The notes: generated by a model from the sequence alone, not told the origin. Positions 11,506 through 23,108 are shown, numbered from the stretch's first letter. The stretch is 64,000 nucleotides of DNA from Trachythela sp. YZ-2020 (GCA_016169945.1 JADLSH010000191.1:957501-1021500), one strand, 5' to 3'. Translations and numbers: made by a program.

Positions 11506-12058
11506 AATACGAGAGAGTACATTTATAGCATTGTGTTATTATAAAAATATATATAAATTGCTGAACAAATTTACAGAATTACGCTATAGCTTTCTTCTGA
11601 ATCGTATTACAGAAAAAAATATGTAGAAATGTGTTAAATAACGTTGGAAATCATGTTCATTTACAGTTTTTACACGATTTCTTGTCATTGTATAAAATAT
11701 GAGCAGCCATGTTGACATGTCACACGACTTGTTTCCATCTACCAAACTGACGTTACGTCATTTTTTCAACTTTGACGTAAAGTTAAAATCTTTGTAACTG
11801 ACCCTAACGCTAAAACCTACCCTAACCCAAAACCTAACCCTAACCAAATTGATGAAGAAAAATCAAGAAAAACGAATATGAAAATCTTTGAAAATCGGGA
11901 AAATTGCGCAACGTCAGTTTGATAGATGGAAACAAGTGAAACGACACTGTCCACTCATATGTGTCCACTGACATTGTTGACCTTGACCCCTAATTAGAGA
12001 ACCGTGCTGGAACAGATCAAGAATCGTGCTGGTCAAGGTCTAGAAAATATAAGTATGG
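11506..12058. other. Spacer with an inverted repeat around telomere-like motifs
   Basis: Between AP5M1 and the transposon. At 11727-11937 the arms acttgtttccatctaccaaa and its counterpart tttgatagatggaaacaagt enclose degenerate ccctaa motifs (about 11803-11850). This looks like a MITE rather than a telomere relic. No gene seen. Confidence 0.6.
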
Positions 12059-12094
12059 CACAACTACGGTGGCCCACAAGGGCAATACACAAAA

Positions 12095-12508
12095 CTCAAT
12101 TCCACTACACAAAACTCAATTCCACTACACAAAACTCAATTCACGATACACAAAACTCAATTCACGATACACAAAACTCAATTCCACTACACAAAACTCA
12201 ATTCCACTACACAAAACTCAATTCACGATACACAAAACTCAATTCCACTACACAAAACTCAATTCCACTACACAAAACTCAATTCACGATACACAAAACT
12301 CAATTCCACTACACAAAACTCAATTCCACTACACAAAACTCAATTCCACTACACAAAACTCAATTCCACTACACAAAACTCAATTTCCACTACACAAAAC
12401 TCAATTCACGATACACAAAACTTAATTCACGATACACAAAACAAAATTCGCGACACACAAAACAAAATTCAGGATACACAAAACTGAATTAACGATATAC
12501 AAAATTCA
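12095..12508 (+). repeat. Left-TIR minisatellite (20/21-bp units)
   Basis: Alternating units actacacaaaactcaattcc and acgatacacaaaactcaattc, about 20 copies, decaying at the inner end. The same array in opposite orientation fills the right TIR (18337-18765), with a different order of the two unit types. Confidence 0.95.
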
Positions 12509-12616
12509 ATTTCACGATCACAAGATGGTTGACATCCGCCATCTTCTCGTGTATTAGTTTACTTTATAAATTGGCTTTTAAAGCTGTAAGAGTAATTTTT
12601 TAAATAAGGACAAATT

Positions 12617-13841
12617 ATGAATATCAATTGCCAGAATTGTGCGTCAGAAGTAGCAGAGACCTTTCAATTTTGTCCAAACTGTGGAAATATGTTGACCGAT
12701 ATGGATATTATCGCACATTACTTTATGAGAGGTTTCGAGTACTCGACTATCTTGTCACTTTTAAGGAAGTTCCATAACATTGAAATGTCTCTACGAACAT
12801 TGAAAAACAGGTTGCGAAGTATGGGTTTAAAAAGGCGAAACATTGATCCTGATGAGGAAGAGGTGACCGCGGCTATTCGAGAGGAACTAAATGGCCCGGG
12901 GTGTTTAAGTGGTTATCGATCTATGTGGCATTGCCTGCGTTTGAATTATGGCATTCAAGCACCGAGAAGTATGGTTCAACGCATCCTTCGAGCGCTGGAC
13001 CCAGAGGATCAGATGACAGGCGCTCACATCGCCTAAAACGTCGTCGTTACATCAATCCAGGCCCGAACTTCGCGTGGCATGTTGACGGATACGATAAGCT
13101 CAAGCCTTACGGCTTTCCGGTGCATGGCTGTATCGATGGGTTCAGCCGACGAATTTTGTGGTTAAAAGTTTGCAGAACGAATAATGATCCTGCTGTGACT
13201 GCAGGCTTCTATTTGGAATACGTGCATTCTGTTGATGGTTGCCCAATTGTGCTTAGAACAGATTGTGGTACCGAGAATGGTATTATGGCCGCCATGCAGT
13301 GTTACTTCCGTTCTGGAGCTCGTGATCAATTTGCCGGCATAAATGGGCACAAGTATGGCTCTTCACATTCCAATCAAAGAATCGAAAATTGGTGGTCCTT
13401 TCTGCGTCGCAACAGGTCATCATGGTGGATCAACTTTTCAAGGATCAGGTGGAAATCGGTAATATCAACACATCAGATGAATTACAAATGGAATGCCTGT
13501 GGTTTTGTTTTTCAGATTTGCTTCAACGTGATTTTGACCAAGTCAAGGTCCACTGGAATACTCACTATGTGAGGAGATCAAGATTTGACACTGTAGCAGG
13601 CCGCCCAGATGAGCTATATCATCTCCCTCATAATTTTGGCGGAAGTGAATTCTTACAGAATGTTTCGACTGAGCAAATAAATGACATGCACGAATTTTGA
13701 GGAGCCAGAAATTAACATGTATCAAGAATACTTTGAGTATGCAAGGTCGCAAACCGACTTCCTTAAACCTTCAAATTGGAATGAAGCACTGGATCTTTAC
13801 AGGCATTTAGTTACTGTGGCACACCATGGAATTGACGTTTG
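12617..13841 (+). pseudogene. Zinc-ribbon/IS3-like DDE integrase of the transposon, frame broken
   Basis: Starts at 12617 inside the left TIR. Order of parts: zinc ribbon at residues 5-22 (C-x2-C ... C-x2-C), an HTH region (LSLLRKFHNIEMSLRTLKNR), an HTH_21-like segment (GCLSGYRSMWHCLRLNYGIQ), then an rve/integrase core with the acidic triad in WHVDGYDKLKPYG, RTDCGTEN and SNQRIENWWSFLRR. Homologous protein runs on to about 13841 (HHGIDV then stop). Breaks: a 1-nt loss near 13020-13026, a T-run of 13434-13437 one base short, and a T-run of 13694-13697 one base long that creates TGA. All three are single-base events, so either recent decay or assembly error fits. Expected role: cut-and-paste transposition at the element's ends. 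Confidence 0.85.
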
Positions 13842-14925
13842 AAGATTGCAACGGTTGTTCATTTTGTTTATTCCATTTAATATCCATACCTCCCCCCCCC
13901 CCCCCAGGTGTAAGAATTTTATAGGAGTGGAATTCCTCAGGGGTAAGGATTTTTATGGTGTGTGGAATTCCACTCTGATACATGTTCATTCTTGAGCGGA
14001 ATTCCTCAGGGGCAAAGGTGCTGGGGTCAATCTCCTCGATAGGGGCGGGGGGAGTACGCATATTAAATCGAATAGCCGTTTTGCTTTTTGATCTAGTAGA
14101 ACCAATGTAAATTGTATTTCCGATGCCCACTTATAATTAGCTATGTAAAAATCTGGAACACAGCTACTTTTCATGGTAATTTACAGAGCTTTCTACATAT
14201 ACTCGGACTAAAAATGCTTCACATAACCAGCCGAAGATACATTCATTCAGGTACCGAAATTTTGGTTTAGCTGGTATGTATAGTAAAAAAATGACATGTA
14301 AGTGGCATTGGTTAAGACTAACCAGGTCAAAACGGGACCAACATTTTTGTATCAGCATCAATGTGAACAAGGACTCTTTAAAACATTACGTAATATATTG
14401 ACATGTTCTCAATTTTAACAAAATATTAACAACTAAACATACTGTATAACATTAACAATGTAAGGTACAGGGTGGCATGGCCTATCACGTTCCAGAAAGA
14501 TTTTCTTGTGATTCTTTGAATCCCTTATATGATGTAAGACACAGTTGTAAAATGGACCTTATGCTGGTTTTTCTTTGGCAATTGTTCTTACCACCAAAGC
14601 TCGCTTTGATGCACCATGTTTCCTTAACACCAGCGAGCCTTCGTGGTCAAAATAACAATCTGTTGGAAACTTCTACGAGCCCTATAAGAACTCGTTTAAT
14701 TTTACTTGAAAATGCAAAATACGCAAGATTAATAAATTTAGTTTTTCAGTGGATTCATGATTCATTCATCGGGTATCGTAATAGACACACCACTCGCATT
14801 TACCGTAGTACAATAATCAATATTACTAACAGCCACTCAATATCAACTTTTGAAACTGTAACTATAAAAGATGGTAACACTGTTCTACAAGTTTGTAAAT
14901 CTAAACTTGAAATGTTAACATTATG
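13842..14925. other. Transposon interior between the two 3' ends
   Basis: Holds a C-run (13882-13898), two gaattcctcagggg copies (13930-14020) and AT-rich sequence. An open frame at 14477-15016 overlaps the HECT 3' end antisense and has no domain I recognise. Probably the 3' UTRs of both genes. Confidence 0.5.
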
Positions 14926-17900
14926 TTATGGTTCACCAAATCCACGGGTGTTAAGGAATGCAAACGAAAGGGCCTCTTTGAATTTATCATATGAGCTGTG
15001 GATGACAGGCAGATAAAGAATGCAAGCACATGTGTTAGCTTTTGGGAATTTGGATATTTTACCATTTTTTTCGGGATGGTGTAGAAATTCTAAAGACAAT
15101 TTTATGCCAAATGGTGGTATAACTTTACAGCCGCTGGCAAAAAAGAGAATATCATTGAATGTGACCTCTGTTCCCGCCCTCTCTTCAACATCCAGCAAAT
15201 AATCATTCCAGTGTGATATGACCAAGGATTCACAACAATGGTGATTAGAGCCAACCTCACTAAACTTAGTTTCAAACAATTGTGACATAGGTTCAGCATT
15301 CAGTTGCTGAGGTGAGTAGCAAAAGCTGGGTGGAATGATTCAGGATTCTTCAACATAGAGTCATAAATTCCTAACACAGACAGCCCTTTTACGAATTGCT
15401 CTTGTGAAAATGTGACCTGCCAAAAAAGAACCATTTAACGGTTTGCTGAACTAGTGTTGAGATTTCATCCAAAGATGATACAAATTTAAAGGTTCCTGCA
15501 AGATCTAAGAGTGTACTTAGAGGAGAGCTGTTTATCATTGTATTTGCCTCATCAGTACTCTTGGCATTAAACAATTTTTCCAAAGAAGACCTCAGTTCAA
15601 AATCATACACATCACCCACACTAACAGAAACATTATTAGGGCCTTGCACAATGCACTGATAAAGACTTGGTGAGAGACAACTAAACCCAGGACCTCCATG
15701 AACAAGAGACATTGCTACTATTTGTCCGGCATGGAAATAGTCATCATTACCTTGACAAGTAGCATTACATGAAAGGTACTTACAATGATCACTGCCAGAA
15801 AAGAGCTGTGAATTCATTAACCAATCTAAAGCCAGGGTAAAAAATTCCCTTTTGGGTCCCCCCGCATCCACAGCCCCTTCAGAGGTACCAACATCATCGC
15901 AAAACTTAACAGAAATTTTATTATGTGGTGAAAAGGATTTTCTTGTCAAACCTCTGACTGTCCCCTCCCACAGATGGCTGCGACTAACGTTGAATTTTGA
16001 TATTGAATCTGAATTTATAACACTGGATAATTTTTTAAGTATATCTGGCAGTGGCTCTGTGGAATGCTGGGAATTGGAAGATTCATCATTCTGGCCTACT
16101 TCTACCTCCACATCACTCATGCTTTCAAGATCAGCTTCATCACACAACCAAGTTGCATACAACCAATCGAAATCTTCATCTGGGATCCCTGTTAATGTAC
16201 TTGGTCCTTCTGGGATCCCTGTTAATGTACCTTCTGGGATCCCTGTTAATGTACTTGGTCCTTCTGGGATCCCTGTTGATGTACTTGGTCCTTCTGGGAT
16301 CCCTGTTGATGTACTTGGTCCTTCTCCATAATATGCTGTGGTGGATGAGTCTCTGTCCATGCACACACTTGTGCTCACTTGACTAACTTTATTCCTTAAA
16401 ACAATTATCATAATTATAACAGGGATGGATTTACTGGGGGGATGGATTTACTGGGGGGGGGGGTGCAGGGGGGTTTGCACCCCTCCTATGCTTAGCCAAG
16501 GGGGGTGCAGGAGGGGTGCCAATTTCCATATCAAATCCAAATTTTGACAGGGCATTTATCAAACAAAAATATAATATCGGGCCCAGCTTGATCAGAGAGA
16601 GAGAGAGAGGGGGGGGGTGGTGAACAGGCAGGGCCCAGGGGCCTAGCTGGTGGTGAGGATGGAAGGATCTTATATTCTATGTTTTGTTGCCTAGATTGTC
16701 AGAGAGGCATTTAAAGGGAAATTATGAATGAAGATCTTGGTCCATAATTCTTGTTGAAGTTTACAGAATTTTTGCAATAATATTTTTGAATAATTTCAGC
16801 TTTACATTGTTTCTGCTGGTTACTCTTAATCTCTCATTTTTCCAAACATTAGACCATTTTCTTTGAGAATATGAAAATAATTTCCTGTTGCTCAGAGGAA
16901 AATTGTCTCAAATGCATGGCAAACAACTTTTGAAATGGGAGCAGCAAACAGGCACCAGACATATTTTAAAACTGAACCTAGTTTTTTCCTTAAAAAACAA
17001 CACTCATATTCTTGGCATTGGAATGTTTTTGTATACATTTTCCTTTGATAATGGGAATTGACATGGAAAAGCAGTTTAAGACTCCTAAATATTACTAAAA
17101 ACATTTTTTTCAAGATACATAAATTAAGTTGGGCAGGAATTTAAATCCAAGTCTCTGTTCTAGATTTTGTACACAGTCAGTACAGTATAATGTATTATAT
17201 AGATCAGTTGTAGTATACTTGATATACATGGTCTACTTGTTGCTATGGTAACATGTGATGTTGCTACCATCTTGATTTTACTAATTTGTACTGTTTTTAT
17301 GTCTAAGTAATCAATAAAGCAGCATTAAAGTCCATAGTTTCTGTTTAAAAAACTATATTTTTTTGTGTAAGAGAATTGGTTTATAGAAGTTTTAAAATGT
17401 GTATCATTAATAGGAAATAGAATGCAGTTTCCATAGGCACAAACCTTAAATAAGTACATCAGCCATCTTCCTTTCCCACCCCTGTTAAAACTCTTCCAGG
17501 GTGGGGTTTCCATTGACAAGTACATTATTGAAAGTTCGGCCTCATTTGGAAAATACTGTAAGGAATATTATAAACTCACTTGTTGTTTCCCATTTCTTGC
17601 CTAATTTCCACATCCATCAATTGAGATTCATTGGCATCACTACTTGAAGTACCAGTGCGATCGAATGTATCTTCCTCAACGCTCTCTTTGTTTACATCCG
17701 AATTTTCTGTGCATAGATATAGAACTATTCTAGAATAATTCTTTCCAAGATCCTCTTTATAGCCGCTAAGACAAAAAGGTGATTCAGGTTGCCCTGGTAA
17801 ACTTGACGCAATCTGTCCATCTGGGTACACAATGTCCCAGTCCAGCTTTTCATTGAACGATTGATCATATGCCTTTCTTTTGGTCAACGCTGCTATCAAA

Positions 17901-18232
17901 AGTTTAGCGTAATTTGTGTCTTTGTCTATTTTCAGCGGCAATGTTTTTCCCCTGATTGGCGTGTAGACGTTTGAGGAATCTACACAATGGCGGTCGTACT
18001 TCATAACTCCAATATTGATTAGCACATCTTTATTTTTTGGAGTAGTATTTTTTGTTTTTCCACGAAAGAATGTGGCGCGTTGCTGGCTTTTTTTCGCTTT
18101 GAACTTTTCGAATGTATCACAAGCACGTGGGCGTTTGGACTCGTTTGTATCGGTCAACGTATTGCCACATTTTGGACAGAATTGAAAGGTCCCTGACACT
18201 TCTGACGCACAGTTCTGGCACTTGATGTTCAT
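14926..18232 (-). CDS. Zinc-ribbon/HECT-type E3 ubiquitin ligase of the transposon, two frame breaks
   Basis: Exon A is complement(17580-18232): it starts inside the right TIR with the same zinc ribbon as the integrase (23 of 28 residues identical), continues 218 residues and ends at a strong donor (ACAA|GTGAGT). Exon B starts near 16385-16396 with matching phase, first with about five GPSTSTGIPE-like repeats (16190-16325), then the HECT domain: SEGAVDAGGPKREFFTLALD in the N-lobe, HHCCESLVISHWNDYLLDVE, and the C-lobe with catalytic Cys in KANTCACILYLP and the final FLNTRGFGEP before the stop. Frame slips at about 15417-15427 and at the A-run 15321-15324 are each repaired by one base. HECT ligases of the G2E3-like type are common passengers in cnidarian repeats; here the gene lies inside a bounded element. 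Confidence 0.82.
16190..16325 (-). repeat. Coding tandem repeat in the HECT protein
   Basis: About five in-frame copies of a 33-bp unit (one shortened) coding GIPEGPSTSTGIPEGPST. It keeps frame with the HECT domain, so it is probably a flexible linker. Confidence 0.8.
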
Positions 18233-18336
18233 CTTTTACACTCTTACAGCTTACACGAGAAAGATGGCGGTGTCAACTATTCAATCACGCATGTCCGGTA
18301 AGAAAACGTGAACGTGTGCACGTGAGCGTGTCGTGA

Positions 18337-18765
18337 TCGTGAAATTGAGTTTTGTGGAATTGAGTTTTGTGTAGTGGAATTGAGTTTTGTGTATCGTGAA
18401 TTGAGTTTTGTGTAGTGGAATTGAGTTTTGTGTATCGTGAATTGAGTTTTGTGTATCGTGAATTGAGTTTTGTGTAGTGGAATTGAGTTTTGTGTATCGT
18501 GAATTGAGTTTTGTGTATCGTGAATTGAGTTTTGTGTAGTGGAATTGAGTTTTGTGTAGTGGAATTGAGTTTTGTGTATCGTGAATTGAGTTTTGTGTAG
18601 TGGAATTGAGTTTTGTGTAGTGGAATTGAGTTTTGTGTAGTGGAATTTAGTTTTGTGTATCGTGAATTGAGTTTTGTGTAGTCGAATTGAGTTTTGTGTA
18701 GTGGAATTGAGTTTTGTGTAGTGGAATTGAGTTTTGTGTAGTGGAATTGAGTTTTGTGTATTGCC
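18337..18765 (-). repeat. Right-TIR minisatellite
   Basis: Reverse-complement counterpart of the left array, with units gtgtagtggaattgagtttt and gtgtatcgtgaattgagtttt. About 20 copies, ending next to the transposon tip. Confidence 0.95.
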
Positions 18766-19119
18766 CTTGTGGGCCACCGTACACAACCCTATTTTCGCAA
18801 GATTCTTGCATATTTCTACTTTACATTGTTTCATTTTGCTGTCTATTTCACTTAAACTACCTGTTTGTTGATACAAATAATATTGTAAAAAATACACAAA
18901 CAATTTGCGTCTCACGTGCGAACTGTAAAAACGAACTTTGGAACATACGCTGAACTTTGGCACTCGTTAGAATAATATCAGCCAATCAGAATCAATCAGA
19001 GCTGTCATTTAAGAAGATAGTATTTTTCTTTCCCCTCAAAAATAGTCAAAACACTGCAGGCGATTGCTCGGTTTGGACTGTGATTTTGCAGTGAATCTTG
19101 CCTGTTCTCTGGTTGCGCA

Positions 19120-20751
19120 ATGGTAGTCACACGAAGGCATGATATTGTTGGAAAGATAGAAAATCTTAAACAATCAGATAAGTTAAATGGCTCGGCAAAT
19201 GGCCAGGTGCTCTGCCAGGATCGTTCGCATCCAGACAGGAAGTTAGATGCCCGTAAAATTTCAAGTATCGCAAAGAGATCCTTCAAGTTTGTGTCCTATC
19301 CAATCGAGTGTCTTGTTTGTGCGGTAGCTATATTCTATCTTGTGTTGTTTCTCTCCCCCATGCTTGTTGTGTATAATATCCTAAAGTTCGTAGAGAAACA
19401 ATGGGTGTATTTCAAATCAGGATGGGTTGCTATGAGCGGGCAGGATGCATTGTGGTTGCAGGACACCAAGGAGAACAGACTGATTATTAACAGCTCTATG
19501 GTGCTAGAGTGTACTGACATTCAGCATTTAGTTGATGGTATTAAGGCAATCGTCCTGCGTTGTATTGCGATGAAGAATAAAAACGGGCAACCAGTGTTTC
19601 CTCGGTTAACAAAATGCATTCAGCGCGGTATATTTCAATATTTCTTGAAAGAAGCGGATAATTTGGATATTAACGAACATGTATATGCATATAAAGGTCC
19701 GGTGCCTTTGTCCCACGAAGAGATGGAAACGCTCATCTCGAGCCTGAGTGCTGAGGATATCACCTTTGACAAACCCACCTGGCACTTCATTATCATTCCC
19801 AAAACCTATGACGGTAACGAGGCAATTCTATTGTTCCGAATGCATCATGGTATGGCAGATGGAGTATCGCTAACGAAATTCCTTTTAGAACATTTCCCTG
19901 ACAAACCATTAACCGACAAGAAGCTCGTCAAGTTTTCAACTGTCGATAGAAAATGGCTGTATCTGAACGCACTCCTGTCTGGCGCCAGAATCCTTGTGGA
20001 AAAAATTATTTCCGCGCCTGACCGTTCAATTATTCACGGCCCTCCGTTGAAAGGAGTTAAGAAAATGTCCTGGAGTAAACCAATCAGTTTACAAGTCGTC
20101 AAGAAAATTAAGAACTACACAACGACAACAGTGAATGATGTTCTAATGGCGTGTGTATCGATGAGCTTCCACGATTATTTCAAGGCCCATGGAGTTTCCA
20201 GCCCTCCCGATATTACCGTTACCGTTCCTGTGGATGTCCGGCCAAAAGGTCAGCCGTTAGCATTGGAAAATAACTTTGCAATTGTATCGTTAAAGTTGCC
20301 TGTTAGCAAGGAAGGTGCACTCGAGAATCTGTATGCAACAAAGGCAAACATGGATGATATAAAACACTCGGGTGAGGCATTCGTGTTGGCTATTGGTGGA
20401 AATACGTCGGTTGAGTACATGCCTGAACGTATTACAAATCTTTGGAATGTCCCGATTGCCAACAAGCATTCAGTTGTGTTGTCGAATGTCCCCGGACCTC
20501 AAGAACCATTTAGCGTTTCTGGCCATAAAGTTACAGGGATATTTTTTGCACCACCTCAACGAAACTTGGTTGGCATTGGAGTCGGCCTCTATAGTTATGC
20601 TGGACAGTTTTCTATTGGTGTTTGCAGTGACTTAAATTGTATGACTGACCCCAAATGGATTGTGAAAGCATTTGAATCGAGGCTTGCACAGTTGGAGAAG
20701 TGTGTGGTTGGTGCCAAAGGACAAATTGACTTTGACAGTGGTATTGAATAG
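19120..20751 (+). CDS. WS/DGAT-type wax ester synthase/diacylglycerol acyltransferase, intronless
   Basis: 543 aa in one uninterrupted frame. The catalytic HHxxxDG box of the WS/DGAT family is at residues 242-248 (HHGMADG). A hydrophobic stretch at about 64-90 (CLVCAVAIFYLVLFLSPMLV) suggests membrane anchoring in the ER. The C-terminal DUF1298 region is recognisable by VPVDVRP, LSNVPGPQEPF and GVCSDLN. The family moves acyl groups from acyl-CoA to long-chain alcohols or diacylglycerol; substrate preference cannot be read here. The absence of introns, in a window where most genes have many, suggests a retrocopy or an acquired gene. It starts 332 bp from the end of the transposon duplication. 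Length agrees with the family (about 450-550 aa). Confidence 0.9.
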   Translation: MVVTRRHDIVGKIENLKQSDKLNGSANGQVLCQDRSHPDRKLDARKISSIAKRSFKFVSYPIECLVCAVAIFYLVLFLSPMLVVYNILKFVEKQWVYFKSGWVAMSGQDALWLQDTKENRLIINSSMVLECTDIQHLVDGIKAIVLRCIAMKNKNGQPVFPRLTKCIQRGIFQYFLKEADNLDINEHVYAYKGPVPLSHEEMETLISSLSAEDITFDKPTWHFIIIPKTYDGNEAILLFRMHHGMADGVSLTKFLLEHFPDKPLTDKKLVKFSTVDRKWLYLNALLSGARILVEKIISAPDRSIIHGPPLKGVKKMSWSKPISLQVVKKIKNYTTTTVNDVLMACVSMSFHDYFKAHGVSSPPDITVTVPVDVRPKGQPLALENNFAIVSLKLPVSKEGALENLYATKANMDDIKHSGEAFVLAIGGNTSVEYMPERITNLWNVPIANKHSVVLSNVPGPQEPFSVSGHKVTGIFFAPPQRNLVGIGVGLYSYAGQFSIGVCSDLNCMTDPKWIVKAFESRLAQLEKCVVGAKGQIDFDSGIE

Positions 20752-21737
20752 ATAGAGTATTAGCTTTGGACAGTAGATTGCCACAAACTTTAGCTTTGCA
20801 CTCATTTATAGTTTCCTTTCATTAATCCAAGCAAAACAAATTTTGACATTTTAATTGACAAATTAATTGATATGATAATTCCAATAGGATAATAGGATTT
20901 CATAGTACTGACACTCTGACAGTGTCGCTTTAATAGTGTGGACAATGGACATAAGTATCTTAGCATAAATATCACTTTGATGTACTGAACTGTCCTTTCA
21001 TTCAAGATTCATTCTTTAAACTTTACTTGGAGAAAATTTAATTTAACTATCAACAATGTAAAATTGACTTTCTGAAATATTAATTGCACTAGTCAGTGTA
21101 GTGCTCCTAGTTGTTACCTTTAAAGTCCCAAGAAGAGCCAGTTAGATATAGTTTTTAAACTGTTGCCTTGGTCTAAATATGCTTGGGATTTTCATTGATT
21201 GGTGCAAATTGCAGTAGATTGAGAGTGGAGTTAGTGAAAATATGATTAATATATTATGCTATATTAAAGATATTATGTTAATATTGTACATCAAATAATA
21301 TAGAAGCACATAAAATTCTAAGTATATACAATGTTGTTTTTGGGAAATTAAATTGTTCAAATCAAATTTAAAAAGATGTCCTTCTGGTATTTTTCGTAAA
21401 AAGATTGATGTTTGTCCCACAATGCATGATTCACCACAAAACATTGTTCAACCCTTTCCCTTTTAGGAACTACTTTTTGATCTAGTCATTTTGACCATCA
21501 ACTTTTTAAACAACTTTTCTACATCAACTTGAAGTCCATACCATAACACCAAAAAATTTCTCTTGTACCATTCCCTTGAAAAATAGATTCAAATCTAAGA
21601 CATACCAGGCTTCTGACGAACTGTGGCAATGCTTTATGTGAATGTTAACACAGTAACTGTAATCTCAGAAGCTGGGCTCTATATCTCTGCTCCCACCGAA
21701 ACATGGTAAAGAGCCTGGCTAGTGAGGGTTTTAGTAA

Positions 21738-21908
21738 AGGTACGTTTACACGCTGCGATTTGTCGGGCCGATTTCAGATGCACGTTAATGATATTTGAAA
21801 AATACGTGGCAAACGTCATCTGACAACATCACCAACTGAAAATATTCGTCACTAACATTCAGAGAAACCTAAAATCGGGCCGACAAATCGCAGAGTGTAA
21901 ACGTACCT
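21738..21908. mobile_element. PIF/Harbinger-type MITE, 171 bp (copy 1)
   Basis: Flanked by TAA on both sides (21735-21737, 21909-21911). Ends are AGGTACGTTTACACG... and ...GTGTAAACGTACCT. A second copy of identical length is at 43661-43831. The TWA duplication is typical of PIF/Harbinger. Confidence 0.9.
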
Positions 21909-22710
21909 TAAGGTACTATACAAACCTTTGATATTTAAAATGTACATAAAAGTTTTTATCAAGAAATTCTTTATAGAACAATGACAGGTCATCAGCTCTC
22001 TCTTTTCCTGGTAATAAAGTACATAAAATTTTGTTTATTGATTACCGATACTACCTAATTGGACCCTGCGTTCGAGATATCTGAAAAATTTAAAACCATC
22101 AATCCTTGCCATCAGTTATTGTATTTTCACTAAGATCTCTTCTTTGCAAATATCCTTTCTTTTCCTACAATAATTGAATATATATAAAATTATGCAAAAC
22201 TATTTTAAGCAGAGAAAACTTGTACAATTTTATATTAATACTGTGATTCTCGGCCACAAACCTTATTGAATTTTTCATTTTGATGCAGCCAAAATGTGTG
22301 ATGCCAGGACATTAAATCTTGCTTATGTTCACGGAATGCTTTCTCCTAAACAAAAATGGCATAATATATTTAATATTGAACAACCAATTTCCGAAGTTCG
22401 GAACATTTGAGTGAAATGTTAGTTGAAATCGACTGTAAAGGCTCCTACCTTTTTGGTCTCATTATTTCTTACATTGAATTCTATACTTGGGATATTTGAT
22501 TCAGGATGAGGTGATCCATATTTGTAACTTGAATTATAAGTAGTTTTTGGTTTACTTTCTTGTTCCTTTGTACTGTAATATTTCAAGCTGTTGCTAGCTA
22601 CCTAAAATATTTTTGCTTAAGTTAGTTAGCAGCAATTACCAAATTTTATTCTGAGAAAAATTGTATACCATACATATATTCATTTCTTAGAATTTTATAT
22701 ACCTATATTA

Positions 22711-23108
22711 GGGGCTGTTTATATATGGAAGGTGGTAAGCGGGATGAGTTTGTCTTGTGTTTATATGGAAAAATTTCATCTCGGTGAGCTGGATTATTTT
22801 GTTTTGACCTTTGACATTGTTTTGACAGTTCTTAAAAATAGCTCGCAGACAAATTGGCGGCGGCATGTCTTTTAACTATCATCCTGGTAACCAGGCCAGC
22901 CTGGTTAGCACGAGTGTTTATGTGGTGAAATTTTCATCCCGGTAAGCAAGATCTCGCCCTTTTCAAGCGAGATCTCGGGAACCTGGCTAGCCCGCATGTC
23001 CATATAAACGCACATTAATTTTTACTATAAAATCAATTGCACTGCAAGATCTCGCTAAGCGGGCTGACCCGGTCAGCGAGCCAGCCAGGCTTCCATATAA
23101 ACAGCCCC
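22711..23108. mobile_element. PIF/Harbinger-type MITE, 398 bp
   Basis: TTA on both sides (22708-22710, 23109-23111). Terminal inverted repeat GGGGCTGTTTATAT / ATATAAACAGCCCC, with further internal inverted segments (gatctcg...). Non-coding. Confidence 0.85.

Larger units (their letters stand above)
12065..18781. mobile_element. 6.7-kb DNA transposon with 6-bp TSD, IS3-like integrase and HECT gene
   Basis: Perfect target-site duplication CACAAC (12059-12064 and 18782-18787). Both ends read inward TACGGTGGCCCACAAGGGCA. The terminal inverted repeats run from about 12065 to 12700 and from 18781 back to about 18150; each consists of the tip, a long 20/21-bp minisatellite, a promoter stretch, a start codon and about 28 zinc-ribbon codons. 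Inside, an integrase gene runs rightward (12617-13841) and a HECT E3 gene runs leftward (18232-14926), tail to tail with 1.1 kb between. The HTH plus DDE integrase resembles IS3 OrfB; together with the 6-bp TSD this recalls the eukaryotic IS3EU superfamily, an assignment made from memory that needs a Repbase comparison. Confidence 0.9.

Noticed and set aside
10992..11507. 171-codon plus-strand frame
   Set aside because: Antisense shadow of AP5M1 exons 1-2, which match the family in sequence and phase.
11799..11850. Interstitial telomere (ccctaa) tract
   Set aside because: Degenerate and enclosed by inverted arms; better explained as the inside of a MITE.
12004..12492. Repeat proteins such as NSIPLHKTQFHYTK from the TIR arrays (also 18277-18963)
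   Set aside because: Minisatellite translation; starts lie outside the transposon and frames follow the repeat period only.
14477..15016. 179-codon frame on the plus strand inside the transposon
   Set aside because: Antisense to the HECT C-lobe for its last part and without any recognised domain.
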